Source of the DNA: JBAXTZ01 sp037129925
GTDB lineage: Bacteria > Bacillota > Negativicutes > JBAXTZ01
Direction of reading: 5' to 3'
DNA: 64,000 nucleotides
Assembly (NCBI GenBank): GCA_037129925.1
Contig: JBAXTZ010000013.1
Coordinates: forward strand, 14,261 to 78,260
Shown: positions 42,443-49,458 of the stretch, one piece after another
Numbering within the stretch: position 1 is the stretch's first letter
Layout: each line of letters starts with the position of its first letter
Program-made: the position numbers and the translations under genes
The notes under the pieces: model-generated
What the model was told of the DNA's origin: nothing
Database searches by the model: none
The model's input: the letters and a program-made list of their open reading frames with translations, nothing else

Positions 42443-44880
42443 GCGGATTCCGCGAACTGGCAGTCAATGAATTAAAATATAATTGCTGTACAAGTAAATT
42501 GCCGAAATCGACCAAAAAAATTGTGCCGCTTGCCGACAGTATCGGTCAAGAGCGAGCGATAAAAGCCGTTGAATTTGGTTTGGGTATGAAGAGTAATGGC
42601 TATAGCGTCTTTATTTCCGGTGTTGTCGGTACTGGAAAAATTACTTATGCCAAAAAGGCGGTCGCGAAAATCGCTGCTGGCAAACCAATAGCCACTGACT
42701 GGATTTACGTTAATAATTTTGAAAAACAGGAACAGCCGATTGCCATTGAACTGGCGGCTGGTCAGGGAACTGAATTTCGTAATGCCATGGAGCATTTGGT
42801 CAACGAAGTCAAGAACGCAATACCCAGAGCGTTTTCATCCGAAGGCTATGAACAGTCGCGAGCGCTGATATTAAAGGGATTACAGGAAGAACGCAGCGAG
42901 CTGTTTTTGAAATTTAACGACCAATCAGAAACCATGGGTGTGACACCGCAATGGTCGCAAACCGGATTTGTCGGCGTACCAACACTCGATGGCAAAGCGC
43001 TTACCCAGGAAGAATATCAGAAATTGGAAAAACACCAACGCGAAGAAGTGGATAAGCGAATGTTCGCGGTGCATGAGCTGGCGATGGAAGTTGTCCGGCA
43101 TATGCAGCAAAGCGAACGCGAGATGCGTGAAAAACTACGAAAATTGGATGAAGAAATTGCGCTGTATTCAATTGAAAGCGAGCTTTCAACGCTGTTGACG
43201 CAGTATGGCGCTGTGCCGGAAATCATTGCCTATTTGGAAAATGTTAAAAAGGATATGGTCAAGAACGTTGCCGATTTCAAACCGCAAACTCAAGAAGAAG
43301 ACAACATGTTTGCGATGTTCAAGAAAAAAGGCAGCGAATCGATCGCCGAACGCTACTCGGTAAATTTGCTGGTGGACAATCGCGAGCAGAGTGGCGCGCC
43401 GGTAGTGTTTGAGAAAAACCCGACCTATTACAATTTACTGGGGCGGGTAGAATATGAAAATCGGATGAACGTGGTGACCACTGATTATTCAATGATCAAG
43501 TCCGGTGCGTTACATCGTGCCAATGGCGGATTCTTGATAATCAATGCCCGCGATGTATTGACAAATATCGGTTCATGGGATGGGTTGAAACGCGCGTTGC
43601 GTACCCGCGAATTGGCGGTAGAAAATCTCGGTGAACAATATAGTTTATACGCGATGTCGAGTTTGCGCCCGCAGACCATTCCGTTGAAAGTGAAAGTAGT
43701 GTTGCTGGGTAGTCCGTGGTTGTACCATATGCTTTGTCAGTATGACGAAGAATTTGGGAAGTTATTCAAAATTCATGCTGACTTTGATACTGAAATGCCA
43801 AACAATCACGATAATCTGGAAAAGTTGACATCATTTATCAGTTCGATAGTCGATGAAGATAAGCTGCGACCGTTTAATAGCGAGGCGTTGGTGAAAATTG
43901 TCGAATACACCAGCCGTTTGGCTGGCAGTCAAAAAAAGCTCAGTACCAAATTTAAAGATATTGTTGAGCTTATTTGTGAAGCCGATGCCTGGGCGGCAGT
44001 TGATAACAAAAAAAATGTCGATGCCGCAGTTATCGCCAAAACCATCCTTGAAAAAAACAATCGGGAAAATATGTATGAAGAGCGGTTGCACGAGTTGTTC
44101 GCCGACGGAAAAATTCTGGTGGAAACCGAAGGCGAACGAGTCGGTCAGATTAATGGCTTGGCAGTGCTTGGGGTCGGTTCCTACCGGTTTGGTAAACCGT
44201 CAAAAATCACTGCCAATACCTACATGGGCCGCGCCGGTGTGGTAAATATCGAACGCGAAGTGAACATGAGCGGTCAGATTCACTCCAAAGGCGTGTTGAC
44301 ATTAAACGGTTATCTCGGTTATAAGTATGCGCAACACCAGCCACTATCGCTGTCCTGCAGCCTGACTTTTGAACAGGAATACGGCGGTATTGACGGTGAT
44401 AGCGCTTCGTCGACCGAACTGTACGCGATAATTTCCAGTCTTGCCAATTTGCCGATAAAACAGTACATCGCTGTTACCGGTTCGGTAAATCAAAAAGGCG
44501 AAGTACAGCCAATCGGTGGAGCAACTGAAAAAATCGAAGGCTATTTTGCGGTTTGTAAACTTAAGGGATTGACCGGAACCCAAGGAGTAATGATACCGGA
44601 AACGAACGTTGACGATTTAAACTTAAATGATGAAGTGGTGCAAGCCGTAAGCACGGGTAAGTTTCATATCTACGCTGTGAAAACCATCGATGAAGGTCTG
44701 GAGCTATTGACCGGCACAAAAGCCGGAGTGATGAATGCTAAAGGTGATTATTCGCGCGGCAGCGTGCATTACCTGGCATTGCAAACACTAAAACGCTATG
44801 ATAAGTATGGTAAACGCAGGAAAGATGAAGATGTGAAACCTAAACAAGTTAGTAGTCAAGTGGTTGAAGTGGTTAAGTAG
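42439..44880 (+). CDS. Lon-like ATP-dependent protease (LonB/AAA_32 type)
   Basis: The 813-residue protein starts with an AAA region (IGQERAIKAVEFGLGM), then the nucleotide loop ISGVVGTGKITYAK, in which Ile replaces the usual Ser/Thr after Lys. A long helical insert follows. The C-terminal Lon protease domain has the catalytic Ser in GDSASSTELYAI near residue 653 and Lys in GGATEKIEGYF. This is the soluble LonB-like family with a PF13654-type N-terminus, not classical LonA. The ATG overlaps the gatB stop (ATGA). Its substrates are unknown. Confidence 0.9.
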   Translation: MSGFRELAVNELKYNCCTSKLPKSTKKIVPLADSIGQERAIKAVEFGLGMKSNGYSVFISGVVGTGKITYAKKAVAKIAAGKPIATDWIYVNNFEKQEQPIAIELAAGQGTEFRNAMEHLVNEVKNAIPRAFSSEGYEQSRALILKGLQEERSELFLKFNDQSETMGVTPQWSQTGFVGVPTLDGKALTQEEYQKLEKHQREEVDKRMFAVHELAMEVVRHMQQSEREMREKLRKLDEEIALYSIESELSTLLTQYGAVPEIIAYLENVKKDMVKNVADFKPQTQEEDNMFAMFKKKGSESIAERYSVNLLVDNREQSGAPVVFEKNPTYYNLLGRVEYENRMNVVTTDYSMIKSGALHRANGGFLIINARDVLTNIGSWDGLKRALRTRELAVENLGEQYSLYAMSSLRPQTIPLKVKVVLLGSPWLYHMLCQYDEEFGKLFKIHADFDTEMPNNHDNLEKLTSFISSIVDEDKLRPFNSEALVKIVEYTSRLAGSQKKLSTKFKDIVELICEADAWAAVDNKKNVDAAVIAKTILEKNNRENMYEERLHELFADGKILVETEGERVGQINGLAVLGVGSYRFGKPSKITANTYMGRAGVVNIEREVNMSGQIHSKGVLTLNGYLGYKYAQHQPLSLSCSLTFEQEYGGIDGDSASSTELYAIISSLANLPIKQYIAVTGSVNQKGEVQPIGGATEKIEGYFAVCKLKGLTGTQGVMIPETNVDDLNLNDEVVQAVSTGKFHIYAVKTIDEGLELLTGTKAGVMNAKGDYSRGSVHYLALQTLKRYDKYGKRRKDEDVKPKQVSSQVVEVVK

Positions 44881-44925
44881 GCGAGTGGTTGTTGTGGTTG
44901 AGTGGTTAAAGAATATAGAGTGTAA
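44853..44925 (+). repeat. gtggttgagtg filler words running out of the lon-like gene
   Basis: Near-tandem words (caagtggttgaagtggttaag, gagtggttgttgtggttg) start inside the last codons of the lon-like gene, where they encode VVEVVK, and continue past the stop. The repeat therefore contributes to the C-terminus. Confidence 0.65.
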
Positions 44926-44945
44926 AAATAATTTTGAAATGAGAT

Positions 44946-46301
44946 ATGATGAACAATACTTATGAAGTTACAATAGATAATTACGGGCATAGCGGCGAGG
45001 GGGTCGGCAGAATTGACGGCAAGCCGGTGTTTGTCGCCGGAGCTATCGTCGGCGAGCGGTTATTGGTGCGCAATACCGAAAACAAAAAAAGTTATTCTCG
45101 GGCAAAAATCGTCGAAATTTTGGCTGGTTCACCTGAACGAGTTCAGCCCAAGTGCGCTATCTATGAGCGCTGCGGCGGTTGTCAATTACAGCATTTGAGC
45201 TATGCCGAACAATTGCTGATGAAACGCTCCTCGGTAGTAAATTCGATTGTTCGCATTGGCGGATTAGCTGAAAGCATGGTTGGTGCGATAGTTCCGGATC
45301 TGGAAGAATTTGGTTATCGGAACAAGATGCAGTTGCCAGTTCAGCACAAGCACGACCGGTTAGTTGCCGGTTTTTTCGCGCAAGGCACCCATACCGTAAT
45401 TGATATGGAAACTTGTCCGATTCAACACAATTTGAATGACAAAATCGCCGCTTGTGTCAAGAAAATAGCCACGGATTTGGATTTGCACGCCTACGATGAG
45501 CGAACCGGTCGCGGCTGGTTGCGGCATATTATCGGCCGGGCAGGGGTGAATACCGGCGAGGCGATGGTCGTGTTAGTGACCGCGATGCCGATATTTCACA
45601 AGAAGAACGAGTTTGTTCGCTTGGTTCGCGCAGCGATGCCGGAAGTGACTTCTATTGTCCAGATTGTCAACTCGATGAACACCAATGTAATTCTCGGTGT
45701 GCGGGAAATTGTGTTATGGGGTGAAAATTATATTACTGAAAAAATGTGCGGCTTGAAGTTTGAACTGTCGGCAAAATCGTTTTTTCAGGTCAACACCAAT
45801 CAAGCCGAGCGGCTGTACGCGATTGCCAAACAAGTAGCTGAGCTGCAACCGGATGATATACTGCTCGATGCCTATTGCGGCGCCGGGGCGATTGGCCTGT
45901 TCATGGCCGGTAGCGTCAAAAAAGTAGTAGGCGTGGAAATAGTTTCCGCAGCCGTAGAAAATTCCAAACGAAACGCGATAATAAACGATATAACAAACGC
46001 CGAGTACTTTTGCGGTGATATTGCGGCAGTGCTGTCCAAACCGGATATGGCTGAGTTTTTACCGACAGTAGTGGTAGTTGATCCGCCCCGCACCGGTTGT
46101 GACGAAAACGAACTGCGGATATACGCCGAGAAAATTCAACCACGCCGAATAGTCTACGTGTCCTGCAATCCGGCAACGCTGGCACGGGATTTGAAAATCC
46201 TCTGCTCTGAAAAATATAAATGTATTTCAGTAACACCGGTAGATATGTTTCCACAAACCTATCACGTTGAGAGCGTGACGGTATTGGAGCGAATAGACTA
46301 A
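44946..46301 (+). CDS. rlmD: 23S rRNA (uracil-5-)-methyltransferase, RlmD/RlmCD family
   Basis: The 451-residue protein has an N-terminal TRAM domain (YEVTIDNYGHSGEGVGRIDGKPVFV). Iron-sulfur cysteines lie in CAIYERCGGCQLQHL and METCPIQ. The SAM domain carries LLDAYCGAGAIGLFMA, VVVDPPRTGCDE, and the catalytic YVSCNPATLARDL. It makes m5U at 23S rRNA positions (1939, or 747 and 1939 in RlmCD of Bacillota). Which uracils are modified cannot be decided from sequence. A terminator lies right after. Confidence 0.92.
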   Translation: MMNNTYEVTIDNYGHSGEGVGRIDGKPVFVAGAIVGERLLVRNTENKKSYSRAKIVEILAGSPERVQPKCAIYERCGGCQLQHLSYAEQLLMKRSSVVNSIVRIGGLAESMVGAIVPDLEEFGYRNKMQLPVQHKHDRLVAGFFAQGTHTVIDMETCPIQHNLNDKIAACVKKIATDLDLHAYDERTGRGWLRHIIGRAGVNTGEAMVVLVTAMPIFHKKNEFVRLVRAAMPEVTSIVQIVNSMNTNVILGVREIVLWGENYITEKMCGLKFELSAKSFFQVNTNQAERLYAIAKQVAELQPDDILLDAYCGAGAIGLFMAGSVKKVVGVEIVSAAVENSKRNAIINDITNAEYFCGDIAAVLSKPDMAEFLPTVVVVDPPRTGCDENELRIYAEKIQPRRIVYVSCNPATLARDLKILCSEKYKCISVTPVDMFPQTYHVESVTVLERID

Positions 46302-46304
46302 AAC

Positions 46305-46340
46305 AAAAACCGCCTTGGCATAACTGCCGGGCGGTTTTTT
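46305..46340 (+). terminator. Terminator after the rlmD-like gene
   Basis: aaaaaccgcc pairs with ggcggttttt and the inner ttggca with tgccgg around a taac loop, with a T tail. It marks the left edge of the accessory island. Confidence 0.92.
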
Positions 46341-46344
46341 GTGT

Positions 46345-46500
46345 TTGTCCAGAAGGCTGAACAATACTAGCGGGTGAGAGTCCCGTCCCGGTAACTACCA
46401 AGAGGCTGGGTAGCAAATTCCGGTGCGTCGCAGTAATGCGGGGTGCTAAGCGGAAAGATAAAGTACCTGTGAAAGCAGGGCGAGCAAAGATACAGGCCGT
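46345..46500 (+). ncRNA. Structured RNA resembling mobile-element RNA (HEARO/omega-type or group II intron domain I)
   Basis: This GC-rich stretch has no ORF but many pairings: cggg-tgagagt-cccg, ctacc-aagaggctg-ggtag, a ttccg/cggaa long-range stem enclosing cgca-gtaa-tgcg, and cctg-tgaaag-cagg. The gtgagagtccc hairpin, ggctgggtagcaaa and aagcggaaag remind me of bacterial mobile-element RNAs (IscB-associated HEARO RNA or the first domain of a group II intron). This is recalled resemblance, not a database match. No IscB, TnpB or reverse transcriptase gene is nearby, so it would be a solitary copy or a fragment. Confidence 0.45.
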
Positions 46501-46502
46501 AA

Positions 46503-46742
46503 CATAAAGTTGAACTATTTCCTGAACACACGGGAGTAATTCAGGCAGTAAACCCTAATGATTACGCTAGCGAATACTATTTTACCAACTATTTGAGGGA
46601 TTGTTGTGTGACAAATGGCATCATTGGGGTCGTTTATGCTAGTACTCAAAACATCGAAGGCAAGTGTTATGCAGTGTTCGAGGTTAGCGATAAACATGCT
46701 AAAGATGAAAATTTAGAGATAGTCAAAGCGTGGTACATATGA
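46503..46742 (+). pseudogene. 3' remnant of an unidentified protein gene
   Basis: A 79-codon frame is open directly after the structured RNA and reads VELFPEHTGVIQAVNPNDY, then FTNYLRDCCVTNGIIG, VVYASTQNIEGKCYAVFEV, ending AWYI. It has no ATG near its start; the only internal start is a GTG at 46608. The composition looks like real protein. The DxxxxxGIIGVVYAST pattern is faintly like RES-domain toxins, but that is weak. I read it as the surviving end of a gene whose front was replaced by the RNA element. Confidence 0.45.
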
Positions 46743-46750
46743 TAATAGCA

Positions 46751-46797
46751 AAAAACACCGCCGCCTCCGGTTAGCACCGGGAGTTGCGGTGGTTTTG
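46751..46797 (+). terminator. Island terminator, copy 1
   Basis: aaaacaccgc pairs with gcggtggtttt (one bulge) and inner ctccggt with accgggag. Homologous hairpins recur at 47590 and 49269, so the terminator was duplicated with the units. Confidence 0.85.
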
Positions 46798-46798
46798 T

Positions 46799-46827
46799 TT
46801 GCTGGTATGCCGCTATAGTGTTAAAAT
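46799..46827 (+). promoter_or_regulatory. Promoter of MNT-HEPN unit 1
   Basis: TTGCTG and TAAAAT are separated by 17 bases. The spacer gtatgccgctatagtgt is identical in unit 2 and nearly so at 50.87 kb. Confidence 0.7.
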
Positions 46828-46854
46828 GTAGTTGCACGTTGGAGGTATGTCAAT

Positions 46855-47175
46855 ATGTTAACTGCGAACGAGTCCTTGGCAATAGCTGAATTGAAGACGA
46901 ATATCGCCCTAAATTTTCCAATAAAGAAAATGATTTTGTTTGGTTCTAAGGCACGCGGTGACGACGATGTATGGTCGGATGTTGATTTGCTGATATTGCT
47001 GGATCAACCGGTTGATTGGAGTGTGGAAAAGAAGATTATTCATATCGCCCACGACATTGAAATAGCCAGCGATGTCGTGTTTGGTTTGATCATTTTGGAA
47101 GAAAGCAAATGGCGTAGCAGTCCCGGTCAATACAGTCTGCGACAAGTTATTGACCGAGAAGGAATAGCCGCATGA
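46855..47175 (+). CDS. MNT-type nucleotidyltransferase (antitoxin), unit 1
   Basis: The 106-residue protein has the minimal nucleotidyltransferase motif LFGSKARGDDDVWSDVDLLILL, with the GS and DxD residues. MntA-type proteins of this family add AMP to the HEPN partner and neutralise it. The HEPN gene overlaps its stop by four bases (ATGA), the standard arrangement. It is a close paralogue of the gene at 47799 (both start MLTANES). Confidence 0.9.
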   Translation: MLTANESLAIAELKTNIALNFPIKKMILFGSKARGDDDVWSDVDLLILLDQPVDWSVEKKIIHIAHDIEIASDVVFGLIILEESKWRSSPGQYSLRQVIDREGIAA

Positions 47176-47564
47176 AGAACCAGATTATCCAATATCGGCG
47201 TGAGCGGGCTACTGAAACGTTGGACGATGCCCGCATCCTTTATGATGCGGGGAAACTTTTGTCAGCCGCAAACCGTGTATATTATGCGCTGTTTTATGAA
47301 GTCATTGCCTTATTGTTGCTCTTTGATCTGAGTTCACCGAAACACAGTGGAGTACGTGCTTTGCTAAATCAGAAATTTGTCAAAACCGGAAAAATATCAG
47401 TTTCGAATAGCCGCTTTTATTCAGAAATGTTTGAGTTCCGACATAAAGCCGATTATGCAGATATTCCGGTAATCAGTCCAGAAATGTTTGAAGGTGTTTT
47501 CGAGAGTGCAGAACGGTTTATTGCAAACTGTGAGCAGGTAATTAGCGAAAACACCGTGAACTGA
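47172..47564 (+). CDS. HEPN domain protein (toxin), unit 1
   Basis: The 130-residue helical protein matches HEPN proteins partnered with MNT: YRRERATETLDDARIL, AANRVYYALFYEVIALLL, SPKHSGVRALLNQKFVKTG and FRHKADYAD. HEPN toxins are RNases. The exact Rx4-6H catalytic pattern is not obvious to me; RHKADY and the early YRRERA are candidates. Its ATG overlaps the MNT stop, giving coupled expression. Confidence 0.88.
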   Translation: MKNQIIQYRRERATETLDDARILYDAGKLLSAANRVYYALFYEVIALLLLFDLSSPKHSGVRALLNQKFVKTGKISVSNSRFYSEMFEFRHKADYADIPVISPEMFEGVFESAERFIANCEQVISENTVN

Positions 47565-47589
47565 GCATTCATGACGGAAAATTATTACT

Positions 47590-47744
47590 AAAACCACCGC
47601 CGTCTCCGGTTAGGGAGGCACTGAATAATTGTTGAAAAGTTTAGTGCAAGATTGCAAGGTCTTGTTCTGTGCGTTTACGACAATGTGTAATTTCGAAATG
47701 AGATTATTCAGTGCCTCCTTTGCGACGGAAACAGCGGTGGTTTT
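47590..47744 (+). terminator. Island terminator, copy 2, split by an inserted element
   Basis: The left arm aaaaccaccgccgtc (47590) and right arm gacggaaacagcggtggtttt (to 47744) belong to one hairpin homologous to those at 46751 and 49269. Its loop is interrupted by a 105-bp element. The extended loop may still allow folding. Confidence 0.75.
47614..47718 (+). mobile_element. MITE-like element with 16-bp perfect terminal inverted repeats
   Basis: The ends ggaggcactgaataat and attattcagtgcctcc are perfect inverted repeats. The 105-bp interior has no ORF but contains a small hairpin (caaga ttgcaagg tcttg). Comparison with the two uninterrupted terminator copies places the insertion in a hairpin loop. 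No clear target duplication can be read. The mobilising transposase is not in the window. Confidence 0.8.
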
Positions 47745-47746
47745 GT

Positions 47747-47775
47747 TTGCCCGTATGCCGCTATAGTGTTAGAAT
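47747..47775 (+). promoter_or_regulatory. Promoter of MNT-HEPN unit 2
   Basis: TTGCCC and TAGAAT are separated by 17 bases, with the same spacer sequence as the unit 1 promoter. Confidence 0.7.
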
Positions 47776-47798
47776 GTAGTTGAGCATCGGAGGTGTTT

Positions 47799-48116
47799 AT
47801 GTTAACTGCCAATGAGTCAACGGCTATTACCGAGCTAAAAGCGAAAATAGCACAAAAATATAATATGGATAGCCTGATATTGTTTGGTTCCAAGGCGCGA
47901 GGAGATGATTCTATAGAGTCGGATATTGACGTGTTGTCGCTGGTCAATCAGAATGCGACCAATGAAGTTGAAGAAGGGATTTTCGATTTGGCGTATGATG
48001 TTGGCTTGCGATTCGATGTCGTTTTTGGAGTGATAGTCAAAAACATCGCTGATTGGAAGAAAATGGATTTTCACCCGCTCAAACAAAACATCGACCGTGA
48101 GGGAATTGCCGTATGA
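47799..48116 (+). CDS. MNT-type nucleotidyltransferase (antitoxin), unit 2
   Basis: The 105-residue protein starts MLTANESTAITELK like unit 1 and has LFGSKARGDDSIESDIDVLSLV. It is the antitoxin/AMP-transferase partner of the HEPN gene that overlaps its stop by four bases. The ATG at 47799 is six bases after ggagg; a GTG two codons earlier is too close to the site. Confidence 0.9.
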   Translation: MLTANESTAITELKAKIAQKYNMDSLILFGSKARGDDSIESDIDVLSLVNQNATNEVEEGIFDLAYDVGLRFDVVFGVIVKNIADWKKMDFHPLKQNIDREGIAV

Positions 48117-48517
48117 ATACGCTAGGCGAATTGATTAATTACAGACGGACATGCGCTGGTGAAACACTGGATGATGCAAAATTATTATTTGAACACAGGA
48201 AATTTCGTTCAGCGGTAAACAGAATATATTATGCCTGTTTTTATGAAGTGGTTGCTTTGCTTTTAACGCGAAATCATTCGTCCTCAAAACACGGCGGAAT
48301 TATGGGAATATTTAATCGTGAATTTGTCAATACCGGGCTGGTTGATGTCGATCTCGGACGATTCTATGGAAGAATGTTTGAGTATCGCCAAAAAGCTGAC
48401 TATGGAGACCCGGATAGCTTTGATAGCGGACAAGTCGAAAAGTGGCTGACCACCGCCAGTTTATTTGTGGATAGTTTGGAAAAGCTGTTTTTGAGTGATG
48501 AAAGCAATTTTGAGTAA
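48113..48517 (+). CDS. HEPN domain protein (toxin), unit 2
   Basis: The 134-residue protein is a paralogue of the unit 1 HEPN. It has YRRTCAGETLDDAKLL, AVNRIYYACFYEVVALLL, SSKHGGIMGIFNREFVNTG and YRQKADYGDP. Sequence divergence from unit 1 suggests an old duplication with separate partner specificity. No terminator separates it from the third MNT gene. Confidence 0.88.
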   Translation: MNTLGELINYRRTCAGETLDDAKLLFEHRKFRSAVNRIYYACFYEVVALLLTRNHSSSKHGGIMGIFNREFVNTGLVDVDLGRFYGRMFEYRQKADYGDPDSFDSGQVEKWLTTASLFVDSLEKLFLSDESNFE

Positions 48518-48572
48518 ATATCAAATGCGATGTGATGCTGTTGTATCGGTGATTTTTTAGGTGGTGATTACT

Positions 48573-48953
48573 ATGGTTATTGAGCAAAAAGCTATGCCGG
48601 ATAATGGATTGCGAAAATTGGATCCAGAGGTTCTTGAGAAAATAATCAAGGAAATAATCGACAGAATTAAATTAGCAATGCAGGAGTCTGCTGGTGATAT
48701 TGTGATGTTTGGTTCTTATGCCCGCGGCGATGCTTGGGCGGAATCTGATATCGACATTATGATTTTTACTGACTTGCCGAAAAATAAACACCATTTGTTT
48801 TATAGATATATTGATGATATCGCGACTGACATCTGTATTAAGTACCATGTTGTTCCAACAATATTTATTCAGGAAAAGATAGAATTCGACCGTCTGTTAC
48901 CAATATTGCCATTCTATCAGTCTGTGAGGCGGGAGGGACGTAAAGTTGCCTGA
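48573..48953 (+). CDS. MNT-type nucleotidyltransferase, unit 3
   Basis: The 126-residue protein has VMFGSYARGDAWAESDIDIMIFTDLP. It is a different subfamily from units 1 and 2, longer at the N-terminus (LDPEVLEKIIKEIIDRIKLAMQ). Its HEPN partner immediately downstream is broken, so it may be a free antitoxin. The ATG at 48573 follows taggtggtg; two GTGs just upstream are alternatives. Confidence 0.85.
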   Translation: MVIEQKAMPDNGLRKLDPEVLEKIIKEIIDRIKLAMQESAGDIVMFGSYARGDAWAESDIDIMIFTDLPKNKHHLFYRYIDDIATDICIKYHVVPTIFIQEKIEFDRLLPILPFYQSVRREGRKVA

Positions 48954-49199
48954 TATTGAGAAAACTGCTATTCCAAAACGCATGCTGGTGTGCTGGCATT
49001 GTTTTCTCAGCATTATGTCGGAGTAGCGGAGTTTGATCGGAACTTTGTCCGCGATGCGATGGCGGCCCAGCGGTTGCGACAAAACAGCGACTATGTTGAT
49101 TTTTTTGAACCAGCACTTGAGTTGGTAATTGAACAGCTCGATGCTGCTCGCAGATTTGTAGCGAAAATTCGAGCTTATGCTGAACACGAACTGAAGTAA
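48946..49199 (+). pseudogene. HEPN gene with internal deletion, unit 3
   Basis: A start (TTG) overlapping the MNT stop would read PDIEKT. After about ten codons the frame is lost, and a second frame reads YSKTHAGVLALFSQHYV, then FDRNFVRDAMAAQRLRQNSDYVDFF to the stop. This is the C-terminal half of a typical HEPN protein. The N-terminal half with the helical AxNRxYYA region is missing. Expression of the remaining half from the ATG at 48990 is possible but not expected to be functional. Confidence 0.8.
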
Positions 49200-49268
49200 T
49201 TATATTCTGGCGGCGAGCACTATGATCGATTGGTGGCACGAATCACATATTCAGGGCAGGATACCATA

Positions 49269-49319
49269 CAAAAAACCACCGCCGTCTCCGGTTCGTGCTG
49301 GGAGCTGCGGTGGTTTTTT
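49269..49319 (+). terminator. Island terminator, copy 3
   Basis: aaaaaaccaccgc pairs with gcggtggtttttt, and inner ctcc with gggag. It closes unit 3 and is homologous to the hairpins at 46751 and 47590. Confidence 0.92.
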
Positions 49320-49375
49320 ATCGCACTGGTAACGGTCGCCGTCTGTTTTGCGGTGATTATAATCGTCTTAAAGTC

Positions 49376-49398
49376 GTGATTATGTTGAACATAATCAC
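49376..49398 (+). promoter_or_regulatory. Perfect 23-bp palindrome, candidate operator
   Basis: gtgattatgtt and aacataatcac flank a single central base. The dyad covers the -35 element (49385-49390), so a dimeric repressor bound here would block transcription. A related half-site (gtgattata) lies at 49353. Confidence 0.7.
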
Positions 49399-49413
49399 CT
49401 AAAATGGTAGAAT
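49385..49413 (+). promoter_or_regulatory. Promoter of the DUF4143 ATPase gene
   Basis: TTGAAC and TAGAAT are separated by 17 bases. It uses the same -10 as the unit 2 promoter but a different spacer. Confidence 0.7.
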
Positions 49414-49458
49414 GGAGTCAAAGCTTAGTGTAACAATTTATGAGCGAGTGTGAAAAAT

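Noticed and set aside
46345..46500. Riboswitch or T-box for the MNT genes
   Set aside because: A strong terminator and separate promoter lie between this RNA and the first MNT gene, and no T-box or known aptamer motif is seen.
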